This document shows positions 1-8,770 of a DNA stretch of 64,000 bases, in pieces. The number at the start of each line of letters is the position of its first letter. Position 1 is the stretch's first letter. The position numbers and the translations under genes were made by a program. The stretch spans positions 434,001-498,000 of the forward strand of contig NZ_JAASQR010000002.1 of NCBI RefSeq assembly GCF_011762025.1. Direction: 5' to 3'. Source of the stretch: Sphingobium vermicomposti. GTDB taxonomy: Bacteria; Pseudomonadota; Alphaproteobacteria; Sphingomonadales; Sphingomonadaceae. Below the pieces are notes generated by a model. That model was not told the origin of the DNA. It did no database searches and worked only from the letters and a program-made list of their open reading frames with translations.

Positions 1-1
1 G

Positions 2-697
2 TCGTGCACCGACGAAGCGGATGGCGATGTCGCGGCCCTGCGCCAGGGGCTGACGATCTTTAGCGGTTCTGCCGTCGAAAGCGCCTCTCGCGTCGAAGCG
101 GCGCGCGGCCAGTTGGAGACGCTGGAAGCCATGGCGAACGACATGCTGAACGCGGCGGCGCACGGGAGCCATCAGACCCGCAACAGCCGCTATATCGCCT
201 TTGCGGAAGAAGGCGCGGAAGAGGTCGCGGCGCTGATCGGGCAGGCGATAGACGCGGGCGAACTGACGACCGCGGCCCTGTTCGATACGGGCTATCGGCT
301 GGTCCCCGGTTCTAATCCCGTCCAATATGAAAATGGCTTCACCGGCTTTGCGGACCGCTTCATTCAGCCGATACTCGACCGCCGGACCGCGCAGGATGAA
401 GCTATCGTCGGCTGCTGCCTCATCGACATGAACGGTTACCTCCCCACGCATATCAGCGCGCGCAGTCTTCCGCAGCGACCGCGCGAGCCGCAATGGAACA
501 TGGAACATTCGCGCAACCGGCAAATCTTCATGGACGGCCAGACCCGTCGCGCCTTGACCGGAGATGGCGACTTTTTCCTCTTCACCTATCGCCAGGATCT
601 GGGCGAGGGGCGCTATCGGGCGTTGCGCAGCGTATTCGTGCCGCTCACGTTCGGGGGGCGACGCTGGGGCCTCTACGAAGTCGGATATCTGATCTGA
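2..697 (+). CDS. Methyl-accepting chemotaxis protein, C-terminal part (5' truncated)
   Basis: The reading frame is open to the left edge, giving 231 visible residues without a start. The first ~40 residues are an Ala/Glu-rich helix like the end of a chemoreceptor signalling coiled coil. After that comes a PAS/Cache-like C-terminal sensor region with DMNGYLPTHIS, RNRQIFMDG and a closing GGRRWGLYEVGYLI. This tail is known to me from a group of alphaproteobacterial chemoreceptors that carry a sensor domain after the signalling domain. The likely role is ligand or redox sensing coupled to CheA/CheW. The signalling hairpin itself lies outside the window, so the class rests on the tail only. An internal ATG at 113 is not the true start. 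Confidence 0.7.
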   Translation, partial: SCTDEADGDVAALRQGLTIFSGSAVESASRVEAARGQLETLEAMANDMLNAAAHGSHQTRNSRYIAFAEEGAEEVAALIGQAIDAGELTTAALFDTGYRLVPGSNPVQYENGFTGFADRFIQPILDRRTAQDEAIVGCCLIDMNGYLPTHISARSLPQRPREPQWNMEHSRNRQIFMDGQTRRALTGDGDFFLFTYRQDLGEGRYRALRSVFVPLTFGGRRWGLYEVGYLI

Positions 698-770
698 CGA
701 GCGATGCGGTTGCCTTTAGTTGCCTATGCCGCGCGCGCCGCACGGTGACGTCGCCATTGGCGCATAGTCG

Positions 771-1616
771 TTATCGACCCTGCCGCCGCGCCATGAAGGC
801 CAGCCGTTCGAACATCATGATATCCTGCTCATTCTTGAGCAACGCGCCATGGAGCGGCGGGATCGCCTTGGTCGGATCGCGGTCCTGCAGCACATCCAGC
901 GGCATATCTTCCGCCAGGATCAGCTTCAGCCAGTCGAGCAGTTCGCTGGTTGAAGGCTTTTTCTTAAGGCCCGGAACATCGCGGATTTCGTAGAATATCT
1001 CCAGCGCCCGGCTGACTAGTATCTTCTGGATACCTGGAAAGTGGACATCAATGATGGCCTGCATCGTCTCCCGGTCAGGGAATTTGATGTAATGGAAGAA
1101 ACAGCGGCGCAGGAAGGCGTCGGGCAGTTCCTTTTCATTGTTTGACGTGATGACGACCACTGGCCGGTCCTTCGCGGCGACCGTCTCCCCCGTCTCATAG
1201 ACGTGGAAGGCCATGCGATCGAGTTCCTGCAACAGGTCGTTGGGAAATTCGATGTCGGCCTTGTCGATCTCGTCGATCAGCAGGACGGGCAAGGTGGGGG
1301 ATGTGAATGCCTCCCACAGCTTCCCCTTGCGGATATAGTTGCCAATGTCGTGGACGCGCGGGTCGCCCAACTGACCGTCGCGCAGGCGAGCGACGGCATC
1401 ATATTCATACAGGCCCTGATGCGCCTTGGTCGTCGATTTGACGTTCCATTCGATCAACGGCGCATCAAGCGCCTTGGCGATTTCCTGCGCCAGCACCGTC
1501 TTGCCGGTGCCCGGTTCCCCCTTTACGAGCAAGGGACGGCGCAGCAGCACCGCAGCGTTGACCGCGACCTTCAGATCGTCGGTCGCGACATAGTCTTCCG
1601 TACCTTCAAATCGCAT
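771..1616 (-). CDS. MoxR-family AAA+ ATPase
   Basis: A 281-residue AAA+ ATPase of the MoxR family, expected to act as a chaperone that remodels or activates partner proteins, often with a VWA-domain protein. Walker A is GEPGTGKT near residue 36 and Walker B is VLLIDEIDKAD near residue 112. The sensor-1 region reads VVITSNNEKELPDAFLRRC, with an arginine pair suited to an arginine finger. Family members are usually 280-330 residues, so the length is normal. The typical CoxE/VWA partner does not follow: downstream on this strand is the convergent chemoreceptor gene 73 bp away. The partner must lie elsewhere or be lost. Confidence 0.88.
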   Translation of the reverse strand: MRFEGTEDYVATDDLKVAVNAAVLLRRPLLVKGEPGTGKTVLAQEIAKALDAPLIEWNVKSTTKAHQGLYEYDAVARLRDGQLGDPRVHDIGNYIRKGKLWEAFTSPTLPVLLIDEIDKADIEFPNDLLQELDRMAFHVYETGETVAAKDRPVVVITSNNEKELPDAFLRRCFFHYIKFPDRETMQAIIDVHFPGIQKILVSRALEIFYEIRDVPGLKKKPSTSELLDWLKLILAEDMPLDVLQDRDPTKAIPPLHGALLKNEQDIMMFERLAFMARRQGR

Positions 1617-1706
1617 CAGTTCGTCCGCTTATCCTGTTCGTCACCGACGTAGGGAAAGCGGCACGCGGTCGCAATGCGTTTGTCTGGCTGATCAGCAACG
1701 TGCCGG

Positions 1707-2393
1707 TTAGCGCTTATGGCGGCGCATCTGAGCCCGAGCCTTCAGCAGGTCCCACAAGCCGCGCTGCTGGGTTAATAGTTGCCGGGCACCGAACTGCATT
1801 GCCCGGTCGGTAGCGTCATCGCCGCCAATAGTGCGCGCAAGTGCAACGGTGGCTGCGCGGTCGGGCAGTTCGCAGGCATAGGGCTCAAGCCCTACGCGGA
1901 TCGCAGCGACGTCCAACCCGTGACGAACTGCGCGCCAGTCAAGGACCAGCGCGATGGCGGCACCCACGGCGCATCCGCGCCTGTCCGATTGGGCGAGCAT
2001 GTCGAGCGCGTGGCGTTGCTGGCTGACGACGGTCTCGCAATCGCTTTGCCCGGCGGTGCTGGGGGCGGGGCCAGTCGCAACGGTGATCTGCGTCAGATAG
2101 GCGCGTTCCCGCGCGAACGCCTCCGCCGCCTGGGCTAGCCATGCCCGGCCCGAATCGTCCGCCGATCGAGTCGCCGCATGATCGATGACGCCGGGATGAC
2201 GACCGTGGAGCAGGCAGAGATAATGGGCCGCGTCCGCCAGGTCGGCCAGCGTCAGGACGGCGTCGCGGCCAATGCCTGCGCGGACGCTGTCAGCATGGGC
2301 GTGGCCCGCTGTTCCGTCTGCGGCGACCAGCGCTTCCACGACCTGAGAGATTTCGCCCGATGTTGAGCGCGCTGCTGCTTGGTTCATGATCAA
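1707..2393 (-). CDS. Conserved hypothetical protein (228 aa)
   Basis: A soluble, Ala-rich, mostly helical protein of 228 residues. No signal peptide or membrane segment is visible. It has a predicted helical body with HADSVRAGIGRDAVLTLADLADAAHYLCLLHGRHPG-type text (read in short pieces) and a basic tail ending RRHKR. I recall similar uncharacterised proteins next to rpoD in sphingomonads, but I cannot assign a function. It lies downstream of rpoD and is separated from it by an intrinsic terminator, so it is probably transcribed separately. The start at MIMNQAAARS is chosen because GC-rich coding bias continues up to it; the second ATG two codons later is equally possible. Confidence 0.6.
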   Translation of the reverse strand: MIMNQAAARSTSGEISQVVEALVAADGTAGHAHADSVRAGIGRDAVLTLADLADAAHYLCLLHGRHPGVIDHAATRSADDSGRAWLAQAAEAFARERAYLTQITVATGPAPSTAGQSDCETVVSQQRHALDMLAQSDRRGCAVGAAIALVLDWRAVRHGLDVAAIRVGLEPYACELPDRAATVALARTIGGDDATDRAMQFGARQLLTQQRGLWDLLKARAQMRRHKR

Positions 2394-2467
2394 TCCCTGT
2401 GCGGCGCAAATCTTTGCCGCCGAAACAGGAGAATAGGAAATCGAGGTAAAAGAGCAGTTTACGCGAC

Positions 2468-2496
2468 AAAAAAAGAGCGGCTCTAAAGCCGCCCTT
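2468..2496 (-). terminator. Intrinsic terminator of rpoD
   Basis: On the minus strand a perfect 6-bp stem (GCGGCT / AGCCGC, 2477-2492) with a four-base loop is followed by seven consecutive T residues (2468-2474). It lies 28 bases beyond the rpoD stop codon and fits a rho-independent terminator for the dnaG-rpoD transcript. Confidence 0.8.
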
Positions 2497-2523
2497 TCGG
2501 ATCATTTTATCGCTTGCCAGCCT

Positions 2524-4584
2524 CTATTGGTCGAGGAAGCTGCGCATTTTGCGGCTGCGGCTGGGGTGTTTCAGCTTGCGCAGCGCTTTCGCCTCGATCT
2601 GGCGGATGCGTTCACGGGTCACGCTGAACTGCTGGCCCACTTCCTCCAGCGTATGATCGGTGTTCATGCCGATGCCAAAACGCATGCGCAGCACGCGTTC
2701 TTCGCGGGGGGTCAGCGATGCCAGAACGCGGGTAACAGTTTCTTTGAGGTTAGCCTGAATCGCTGCATCCACCGGGATGATCGCGTTCTTATCCTCGATG
2801 AAATCGCCCAGGTGCGAATCCTCCTCGTCGCCGATCGGCGTTTCGAGGGAGATTGGCTCCTTGGCGATTTTCATCACCTTGCGAACCTTTTCCAGTGGCA
2901 TGGAAAGGCGCTCGGCCATTTCCTCAGGCGTTGGTTCGCGGCCCTGTTCATGCAGGAACTGACGGCTGGTACGGACCAGCTTGTTGATCGTTTCGATCAT
3001 ATGAACCGGAATACGAATGGTCCGCGCCTGATCAGCGATCGATCGCGTGATTGCCTGACGGATCCACCAGGTCGCATAGGTGCTGAACTTGTACCCGCGG
3101 CGATATTCGAATTTGTCGACCGCCTTCATCAGGCCGATATTGCCTTCCTGAATAAGATCAAGGAATTGCAGGCCACGGTTCGTATATTTTTTAGCGATGG
3201 AGATGACGAGGCGCAGATTTGCCTCCACCATTTCCTTCTTCGCGATCCGCGCCTCGCGCTCGCCCTTCTGGACCATGTTCACGATGCGGCGGAATTCAGA
3301 CAGCGACATGCCCGTCGCCTGGGCGATTTCGCTCACTTCATTGCGGATGCGTTCGACGGCGGGGCCTTCAGCCGCCGCGAAAGCCGCCCACTTCTTGTCG
3401 ATACCAGCCGCCCGGTCCAACCAGCCATCGTCCAGCTCATGGTTCACGTAACGGTCGAGGAAATCCTTGCGGTTGACCTTGTGCCGTTCAGCGAGGCGCA
3501 GCATTTGCCCGCCCAGCGCGGTCAAACGGCGGTTATAGGCGTAGAGCTGATCGACCAGATATTCGATCTTCTGTTGATGGAACTGGACGCTTTCGACTTC
3601 GGCGGTCAGCTTTTCGCGCAGCTCCTGATATTCGTCCTCGCTCTTCTGGCTGAGGCTTTCGCCGGTCCCCATCGCGGCCATGCGCGATTCCTGCACCTTG
3701 GAAAAGGTACGGAAGATTTCGGTGATGGTCGCGAACTTCTCCAGCGCCATCGGCTTGAGCGTTTCTTCCATCTGGGCGAGGGAGAGCGTGTTGTCCTCTT
3801 CCTCTTCCTCTTCCACACGGCGCGCGCGACGTTCCGTCAGGCCATCCTCTTCCTCATCGGAATCTGCGGCTTCCTCTTCCGGCTCTTCTTCTTCCTTGAA
3901 GCTGGGGCCAGCGGTTTTCTCACTGATTTCGCCGTCATCATCCTCGGCGCCCTCTTCCAGATTTTCAGGAGCGGGGTCCTTGGACAGCATCGCGTCGAGA
4001 TCCAATATCTCGCGCAGCTGCATCTCGCCGTTGTTGAGGGCGGTGGACCATTCGATGATCGCGTTGAACGTCGTCGGGCTTTCGCAAAGGCCCAGAATCA
4101 TCGTGTCGCGACCGGCCTCGATCCGCTTGGCGATGGCGATCTCGCCCTCACGGCTCAGCAGTTCGACCGCGCCCATTTCGCGCAGATACATCCGCACGGG
4201 GTCGTCGGTGCGGTCTACGGTTTCTTTCTTCTTTTCGGTGACCAGCTTGGGTGCGCCATCGTCGTCACCCGAATCATCTTCGGCGTCTTCGGCATCCTCG
4301 CGTTCGCGTTCGCGCTCGCGCTGCTCGTCGCCGTCTTCGCTGGCTTCCTCATTCTCGACGATGTTCACGCCCATTTCATTGAGCGCGGCCATGATGTCCT
4401 CAATCTGCTCAGAGGACATCTGGTCCTGCGGCAGGGCATCGTTCAGCTCGTCATAGGTGATGTAACCACGCTTTTTCGCGCGTGCGATCAGCTTTTTGAC
4501 TGACGCCTCATTCAGATCAAGGAGCGGCGCATCGCCGCTATCCATATCCTCGCCCGCACCCTTGCCTGTCGCCTTGCTCGCCAT
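2524..4584 (-). CDS. rpoD: RNA polymerase primary sigma factor RpoD (sigma-70)
   Basis: The housekeeping sigma factor directs RNA polymerase to most promoters. Region 1.1 occupies about residues 20-85 and region 1.2 contains [12 protein letters not shown] near 130. The long very acidic insertion (about 80-260, runs of EEEE/DDDD) is the variable non-conserved region. Region 2 (about 450-530) has the aromatic melting motif [15 protein letters not shown]. Region 4 ends with the helix-turn-helix [19 protein letters not shown] and [15 protein letters not shown]. The length of 686 residues is normal for alphaproteobacteria. It follows dnaG by 41 bp, the classical primase-sigma arrangement, and is closed by a terminator at 2468-2496. 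Confidence 0.98.
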   Translation of the reverse strand: MASKATGKGAGEDMDSGDAPLLDLNEASVKKLIARAKKRGYITYDELNDALPQDQMSSEQIEDIMAALNEMGVNIVENEEASEDGDEQREREREREDAEDAEDDSGDDDGAPKLVTEKKKETVDRTDDPVRMYLREMGAVELLSREGEIAIAKRIEAGRDTMILGLCESPTTFNAIIEWSTALNNGEMQLREILDLDAMLSKDPAPENLEEGAEDDDGEISEKTAGPSFKEEEEPEEEAADSDEEEDGLTERRARRVEEEEEEDNTLSLAQMEETLKPMALEKFATITEIFRTFSKVQESRMAAMGTGESLSQKSEDEYQELREKLTAEVESVQFHQQKIEYLVDQLYAYNRRLTALGGQMLRLAERHKVNRKDFLDRYVNHELDDGWLDRAAGIDKKWAAFAAAEGPAVERIRNEVSEIAQATGMSLSEFRRIVNMVQKGEREARIAKKEMVEANLRLVISIAKKYTNRGLQFLDLIQEGNIGLMKAVDKFEYRRGYKFSTYATWWIRQAITRSIADQARTIRIPVHMIETINKLVRTSRQFLHEQGREPTPEEMAERLSMPLEKVRKVMKIAKEPISLETPIGDEEDSHLGDFIEDKNAIIPVDAAIQANLKETVTRVLASLTPREERVLRMRFGIGMNTDHTLEEVGQQFSVTRERIRQIEAKALRKLKHPSRSRKMRSFLDQ

Positions 4585-4625
4585 TTATTCGCCTTAGCTC
4601 CATCATCCCGCCTGGGGATGATCTA

Positions 4626-6503
4626 TCAAATAATATCTTCGGACTGCGCCAGTTCCGCCAAGCGCTGGTCATGATCCATCTTCATTCGATGGACCCGCTG
4701 CTGCTCGGCGAAGCTCTCCTCGTTGAGGTCTTCCCTTGCTCGTCTGGTGGCTTCCGCCAGCGCCGTCTCCAACTCCGGTCCTTGTGCCATCACCCGGATA
4801 GCCTCTTCCAGATCGCGCTGAACGCGACCCGAGTCGGTCTTCGTCCTGTGGGAGGTGAATGTGAACGTGTCGGCCCGGAGCATCCCCTTCGCCATATTAT
4901 ACACTTCACCTTGGCCCAATATGGTAAGGAGGCCATCAGTTTCAACTGTTTCTTGCGAGAAGGACGCGGCGACCATCGCGCGCGCCAGTTGGTTCAGCAT
5001 CGGGTCGCCGATGTAGAGGCCCGCCAGCACCTCCCGATGCACCGCAATCTGATCGGGATGGCGCAGCAGGCTGGCGAGGACCGCGCGCAGCAGGCGTTGC
5101 TCCATTCCGCTGACGCCTATCGCTCGCGCCTCGCTGCCGACGGGGGGCAGGGGCGCCTTCCAATTGCCGCGCCGATCTCGCTGCCAACCGGGGCGCGACC
5201 CGCCGCCACGCTGACCTTTGGGACCGCCGCCCTGCGCGGTGCGCGCAAAAAACAGCGCATCATATCGCTGCCGGAAAATCTGGACATAATGGGCGCGGAC
5301 GTCGGGATGGACGATGGCGTCGGTGATGGCCGATAGCCGCTGTTTCAGCGCAGCCCGCTGTTCCGGGGTGTCGAGCGGCACGGCATTTTGTTCATGGGTC
5401 CACAGCCGGTCGACCAGCGGTTCGGCCGATGCGAGCACGGCTTCCATGGCGGCCGCCCCTTCTGCCCGGACCAGGTCGTCCGGGTCTTTCCCGGTCGGCA
5501 GGGTTGCAAAGGCCAGGCTCATGCCCGGCCGAAGCAGCGGCAGGGCGCGGATGGCGGCGCGCATCGCTGCCTTTTGCCCCGCCGCATCGCCATCGAAGCA
5601 GAGGATGGGAACATCCGCCATCTTCCACAGTCGTTCGATCTGATGTTCGGTCAGCGCCGTGCCGAGCGGCGCGACGGCCTCACCAAAGCCCGCCTGCGCC
5701 AGCGCGATCACGTCCATATAGCCTTCGACCACGATAATGCGCCCGCTTTGGCGGCTGGCGGGGGAGGCGCGGTCGATATTGTAGAGAGTCCGCCCCTTGT
5801 CGAAGAGCGGCGTATCGGGCGAATTCAGATATTTCGGTTCGCCCTGACCCAATATCCGCCCGCCAAAGGCGATTGCCCGGCCACGAATGTCGCGGATCGG
5901 CAGCATCAGCCTGCCCCGGAACCGATCATAGGAATCGCGCTCGCCATCGGGATCGATCAGCAGCCCGGCCTCGATCAGCATCGGTTCGCCAAAATCGCGC
6001 AGGGCCGTTTTCAGCTTGCCCCGTGAATCAGGGGAATATCCAAAGCCGAACGCACGGCGGGTCGCGTCGCTGATGCCCCGGCGTTGAAGATAATCGCGCG
6101 CCTCCGCCCCATCGATGCCGCCCAACTGGTCCTCAAAGAAGCTCTGCGCCGCTGACATGACGTCATGCAGGCCCTTTGCCTGCTCGTTCCGCTTCGCCGC
6201 GCGTGGGTCGGGCGCGGGCACGTCCATGCCCGCCGCCGCCGCAAGCTCCTTCACCGCCTCCATGAAGGGCAAGCCGCGATGATCGGTCATCCAGCGAATG
6301 GCATCCCCATGCGCCCCGCAGCCGAAGCAATGGTAAAATCCCTTTTCGTCGTTGATCGTGAAGCTGGGGGTTTTTTCATTATGGAAGGGGCAGCACGCCT
6401 TATGCTCACGGCCCGCCTTCTGCACCTTCACTGTCCGCCCGATCAGGGTCGAGAGGGACGTTCGCATCCGCAGTTCATCAAGGAAGGCGGGGGAGAGGCT
6501 CAT
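4626..6503 (-). CDS. dnaG: DNA primase DnaG
   Basis: DnaG synthesises RNA primers for lagging-strand replication at the fork, working with DnaB. The N-terminal CHC2 zinc finger uses C38, H41, C59 and C62 (CPFHNEKTPSF ... FYHCFGCGAHG). The Toprim catalytic core shows IVVEGYMDVIALAQAG (acidic Glu) and CFDGDAAGQKA (DxD). A linker rich in Gly/Arg (about 430-460) precedes the C-terminal helicase-binding region. The length of 625 residues is normal. The start codon overlaps the stop of the upstream GIY-YIG gene (ATGA), suggesting translational coupling, and rpoD follows after 41 bp. Confidence 0.97.
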   Translation of the reverse strand: MSLSPAFLDELRMRTSLSTLIGRTVKVQKAGREHKACCPFHNEKTPSFTINDEKGFYHCFGCGAHGDAIRWMTDHRGLPFMEAVKELAAAAGMDVPAPDPRAAKRNEQAKGLHDVMSAAQSFFEDQLGGIDGAEARDYLQRRGISDATRRAFGFGYSPDSRGKLKTALRDFGEPMLIEAGLLIDPDGERDSYDRFRGRLMLPIRDIRGRAIAFGGRILGQGEPKYLNSPDTPLFDKGRTLYNIDRASPASRQSGRIIVVEGYMDVIALAQAGFGEAVAPLGTALTEHQIERLWKMADVPILCFDGDAAGQKAAMRAAIRALPLLRPGMSLAFATLPTGKDPDDLVRAEGAAAMEAVLASAEPLVDRLWTHEQNAVPLDTPEQRAALKQRLSAITDAIVHPDVRAHYVQIFRQRYDALFFARTAQGGGPKGQRGGGSRPGWQRDRRGNWKAPLPPVGSEARAIGVSGMEQRLLRAVLASLLRHPDQIAVHREVLAGLYIGDPMLNQLARAMVAASFSQETVETDGLLTILGQGEVYNMAKGMLRADTFTFTSHRTKTDSGRVQRDLEEAIRVMAQGPELETALAEATRRAREDLNEESFAEQQRVHRMKMDHDQRLAELAQSEDII

Positions 6504-6835
6504 ACGCGATGGGTTTCCTTATCCCCGTTCGTTTCGAGCGTAGTCGAGAAACGTTCGCGCGGCGGTCGGGCGAGGAGCGATACTAAAGACCAGTTTCCCA
6601 ATATCATCGCTTCCTTCTTCGCGCGTGACCAACCGCCGACGACGCGTTCTGCTTCCAGCGCTTCAATGCGAGACGAAAAGCTTTCGCTCCATATGAGAGT
6701 CACGGGCAATCGTTTGCGTGTGAATTGACTACCCTGCCCCGACAGGTGCAGGCCTATACGATGTTCCAGATCGTCGGTATGCCAAGTGTAATAGCGGCCA
6801 TCAGAGCATCTGAGCATGTAGGTCCAGAAGGGCAT
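6500..6835 (-). CDS. GIY-YIG domain protein with altered YIG motif
   Basis: A small (111-aa) single-domain GIY-YIG protein of the UPF0213/YhbQ type, a family of small nuclease-fold proteins of unclear role. The core reads FWTYMLRCSDGRYYTWHTDDLEHRIGLH, broken here as TYMLRC and YYTWHTDDLEHRI. Most relatives have Gly where Trp stands in YYTWHT, so the YIG element is altered and activity is doubtful. The stretch EALEAERVVGGWSRAKKEAMI is typical. The C-terminal RFSTTLETNG is encoded by one arm of a sphingomonad palindrome (6525-6552). The gene ends in an ATGA overlap with dnaG, so it sits in the dnaG-rpoD transcription unit. Confidence 0.8.
   Translation of the reverse strand: MPFWTYMLRCSDGRYYTWHTDDLEHRIGLHLSGQGSQFTRKRLPVTLIWSESFSSRIEALEAERVVGGWSRAKKEAMILGNWSLVSLLARPPRERFSTTLETNGDKETHRV
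6525..6552. repeat. REP-like palindrome arm inside the GIY-YIG gene
   Basis: A 28-base sequence matching, with one mismatch, the arm of the inverted repeat at 6897-6970 (core CGTTTCGAGCG...GTCGAGAAAC). It lies within the last codons of the GIY-YIG gene, so the repeat is translated. Confidence 0.75.
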
Positions 6836-6896
6836 TGATCGTTTATGCCCTAACGCCGCCCGATGTCGAGCCGATGAACGCTATGTATCAAACCCA

Positions 6897-6970
6897 CGGT
6901 TCGTTTCGAGCGAAGTCGAGAAACTATATGTGCGCGCTTGCCGTTTCTCGACTTCGCTCGAAACGAACGG
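6897..6970. repeat. REP-like inverted repeat, family A
   Basis: Two 28-base arms (6897-6924 and 6943-6970) are complementary with one mismatch around an 18-base spacer. The core is GTTTCTCGACTTCGCTCGAA. The element lies between the yqeY stop and the GIY-YIG start. This palindrome type is dispersed in sphingomonad genomes to my knowledge. Together with the arm at 6525-6552 it brackets the GIY-YIG gene. Confidence 0.85.
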
Positions 6971-6999
6971 GGTGAGGGGGCAGGCCCTCGCAAATCACG

Positions 7000-7452
7000 T
7001 CACCCCAAGGCAGCCTTCACCAGCCCGCTCGCCTTGCTCATGTCGATCACCGACCCGTGCCGTTCTTTCAGCACCGCCATCACACGGCCCATATCCTTGA
7101 TGCTGGCCGCGCCGACTTCCGCCTTGATCCCGTCGATCACGGCGCGGGTTTCATCCTCGCTCATCTGCTGCGGCAGGAAGCTTTCGATCACCTCCACCTC
7201 CGCCTGTTCCTTGGCGGCCAATTCGTCGCGACCGCCGTTCTTGAACATCTCAATCGATTCGCGGCGCTGCTTCACCATCTTTTGCAGCACTTCGACAACG
7301 ACCGTATCATCGTCCGGCACGGTCGACGCGGTGCGCAGTTCGATGTCGCGGTCCTTGATCTTGGCAAGGATCAGGCGCACGGCTGCAAGGCGTTCCTTGT
7401 CCCCGGCCTTCATGGCTTCGACCTGAGCGCTCTTAACCTGCTCGCGAATCAT
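7000..7452 (-). CDS. yqeY: GatB/YqeY domain protein
   Basis: A 150-residue all-helical protein of the YqeY family, related to the C-terminal tRNA-binding tail of GatB; its exact role is not established. The start MIREQVKSAQVEAMKAGDKE and the body LILAKIKDRDIELR, IESFLPQQMSEDE and SIKDMGRVMAVLKERHG are characteristic. The open frame extends upstream to 7734 but that part overlaps divergent carA and lacks family similarity, so the start at 7452 is chosen. In many bacteria yqeY lies just before dnaG and rpoD, and that order is kept here. Confidence 0.92.
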   Translation of the reverse strand: MIREQVKSAQVEAMKAGDKERLAAVRLILAKIKDRDIELRTASTVPDDDTVVVEVLQKMVKQRRESIEMFKNGGRDELAAKEQAEVEVIESFLPQQMSEDETRAVIDGIKAEVGAASIKDMGRVMAVLKERHGSVIDMSKASGLVKAALG

Positions 7453-7552
7453 GGCGATACGAATCCTGTTCTGCGGGAAAACGCCAGATATAATGCGAAA
7501 AGAGATTTTTGACAGTGGTTGACCGCGATGGGCGCAAGGCATAGGTGACCGG

Positions 7553-7574
7553 CCGTTTAACCCGCTGTAAACGG
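7553..7574. promoter_or_regulatory. Dyad-symmetric site upstream of carA
   Basis: A perfect 7-bp inverted repeat (CCGTTTA / TAAACGG) with an 8-base spacer sits in the yqeY-carA divergent region, about 33 bases before the chosen carA start. It could be an operator or a 5'-UTR hairpin. No regulator is identified. Confidence 0.35.
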
Positions 7575-7606
7575 GTTCCCGCAAAAGCATGAAGGACGCT
7601 ACGAAC

Positions 7607-8770
7607 ATGGCTGCTGCCAAGACCCTCATTGTGCCCAAAGGAGCGACAGGGGTACTGGTTTTCGCCGATGGCTCCGCTGTGTTTGGCCGCGGGTTCGGCG
7701 CGACCGGCGAAGCGGTGGGCGAACTCTGTTTCAATACGGCGATGACCGGCTATCAGGAAGTGATGACCGACCCCAGCTATGCGGGCCAGATCGTCAACTT
7801 CACCTTCCCGCATATCGGCAATGTCGGCACCAATCTGGACGATGTGGAGGCTGACTTGCCCCACGCCCTGGGTTGCGTCGTGCGCCAGGACGTGACCGAA
7901 CCGAGCAACTTCCGCAATGTCGAACCATTCGACCAATGGATGAAGGAGCAGGGGCGCATCGGCCTTGCCGGTGTGGACACGCGCGCGCTGACGAGGCTGA
8001 TCCGGGTGAAGGGCGCGCCCAATGTGGTGATCGCCCATGACCCCGAAGGCCGGTTCGACCTTGAAGCCCTGGCCGCAAAGGCGGCAAGCTGGCCCGGCCT
8101 TGAAGGCATGGACCTCGCCATCGAAGTGTCGGCAAAGGAAAGCCGCCTCTGGAAAGATGGCGTGTGGAAGCTTGGCTTCGGCTACGGCAGGGACGAGGCC
8201 GGGGAGGAGCGTCCCCATGTCGTCGCCATCGACTATGGGGCGAAGAACAACATCTTCCGCAATCTGGTGAAGGCCGGTGCCCGCGTCACCGTGTTGCCCG
8301 CCACCGCCACCTATGAGCAGGTTATGGAGCAAAAGCCCGACGGCGTGTTCCTCTCCAACGGTCCGGGCGATCCAGCCGCCACCGGCGAATATGCGGTGCC
8401 GGTGATCCGGCAAGTGCTGGACGCCGACAAGCCCGTCTTTGGCATCTGCCTTGGCCATCAGATGCTGGCGCTCGCCGCCGGTGCCAGGACGATCAAGATG
8501 CATCAGGGCCATCGGGGCGCGAACCACCCGGTCAAGCGGCTGGAGGATGGTCTGGTCGAGATCACATCGATGAACCACGGCTTCGCGGTAGACAGCGACA
8601 CGCTGCCCGCCAATGTGAAGCCGACCCATGTGTCGCTCTTCGACGGTAGCAACTGCGGCATCGAACTGACTGACAAGAAAGCGTTTTCGGTTCAGTATCA
8701 CCCCGAAGCATCGCCCGGCCCGCAGGACAGTTTCTACCTGTTCCAGCGCTTCGTTGAGGGGCTGAAGTGA
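7607..8770 (+). CDS. carA: Carbamoyl-phosphate synthase small subunit
   Basis: CarA hydrolyses glutamine and passes ammonia to CarB to make carbamoyl phosphate for arginine and pyrimidine synthesis. The N-terminal CPSase domain has GELCFNTAMTGYQEVMTDPS and HIGNVGTN. The class I glutamine amidotransferase domain has FLSNGPGDP, the nucleophile Cys in FGICLGHQML and the His/Glu pair in QYHPEASPGP. The start at 7607 (MAAAKTL) has a GAAGGA-like ribosome site 11 bases upstream; an ATG at 7589 in the same frame has none. The stop overlaps the next gene (GTGA). Confidence 0.97.
   Translation: MAAAKTLIVPKGATGVLVFADGSAVFGRGFGATGEAVGELCFNTAMTGYQEVMTDPSYAGQIVNFTFPHIGNVGTNLDDVEADLPHALGCVVRQDVTEPSNFRNVEPFDQWMKEQGRIGLAGVDTRALTRLIRVKGAPNVVIAHDPEGRFDLEALAAKAASWPGLEGMDLAIEVSAKESRLWKDGVWKLGFGYGRDEAGEERPHVVAIDYGAKNNIFRNLVKAGARVTVLPATATYEQVMEQKPDGVFLSNGPGDPAATGEYAVPVIRQVLDADKPVFGICLGHQMLALAAGARTIKMHQGHRGANHPVKRLEDGLVEITSMNHGFAVDSDTLPANVKPTHVSLFDGSNCGIELTDKKAFSVQYHPEASPGPQDSFYLFQRFVEGLK

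Noticed and set aside
2527-4503. A 658-codon plus-strand frame opposite rpoD
   Set aside because: It is the antisense of a certain gene; open antisense frames are common in GC-rich DNA and the translated text has no family likeness.
6897-6970. Insertion sequence ends
   Set aside because: The arms are adjacent palindromes without a transposase or target duplication; REP-like element is a better description.
7433-8701. A 422-codon minus-strand frame over carA
   Set aside because: Shadow of carA, whose catalytic motifs are complete on the plus strand.
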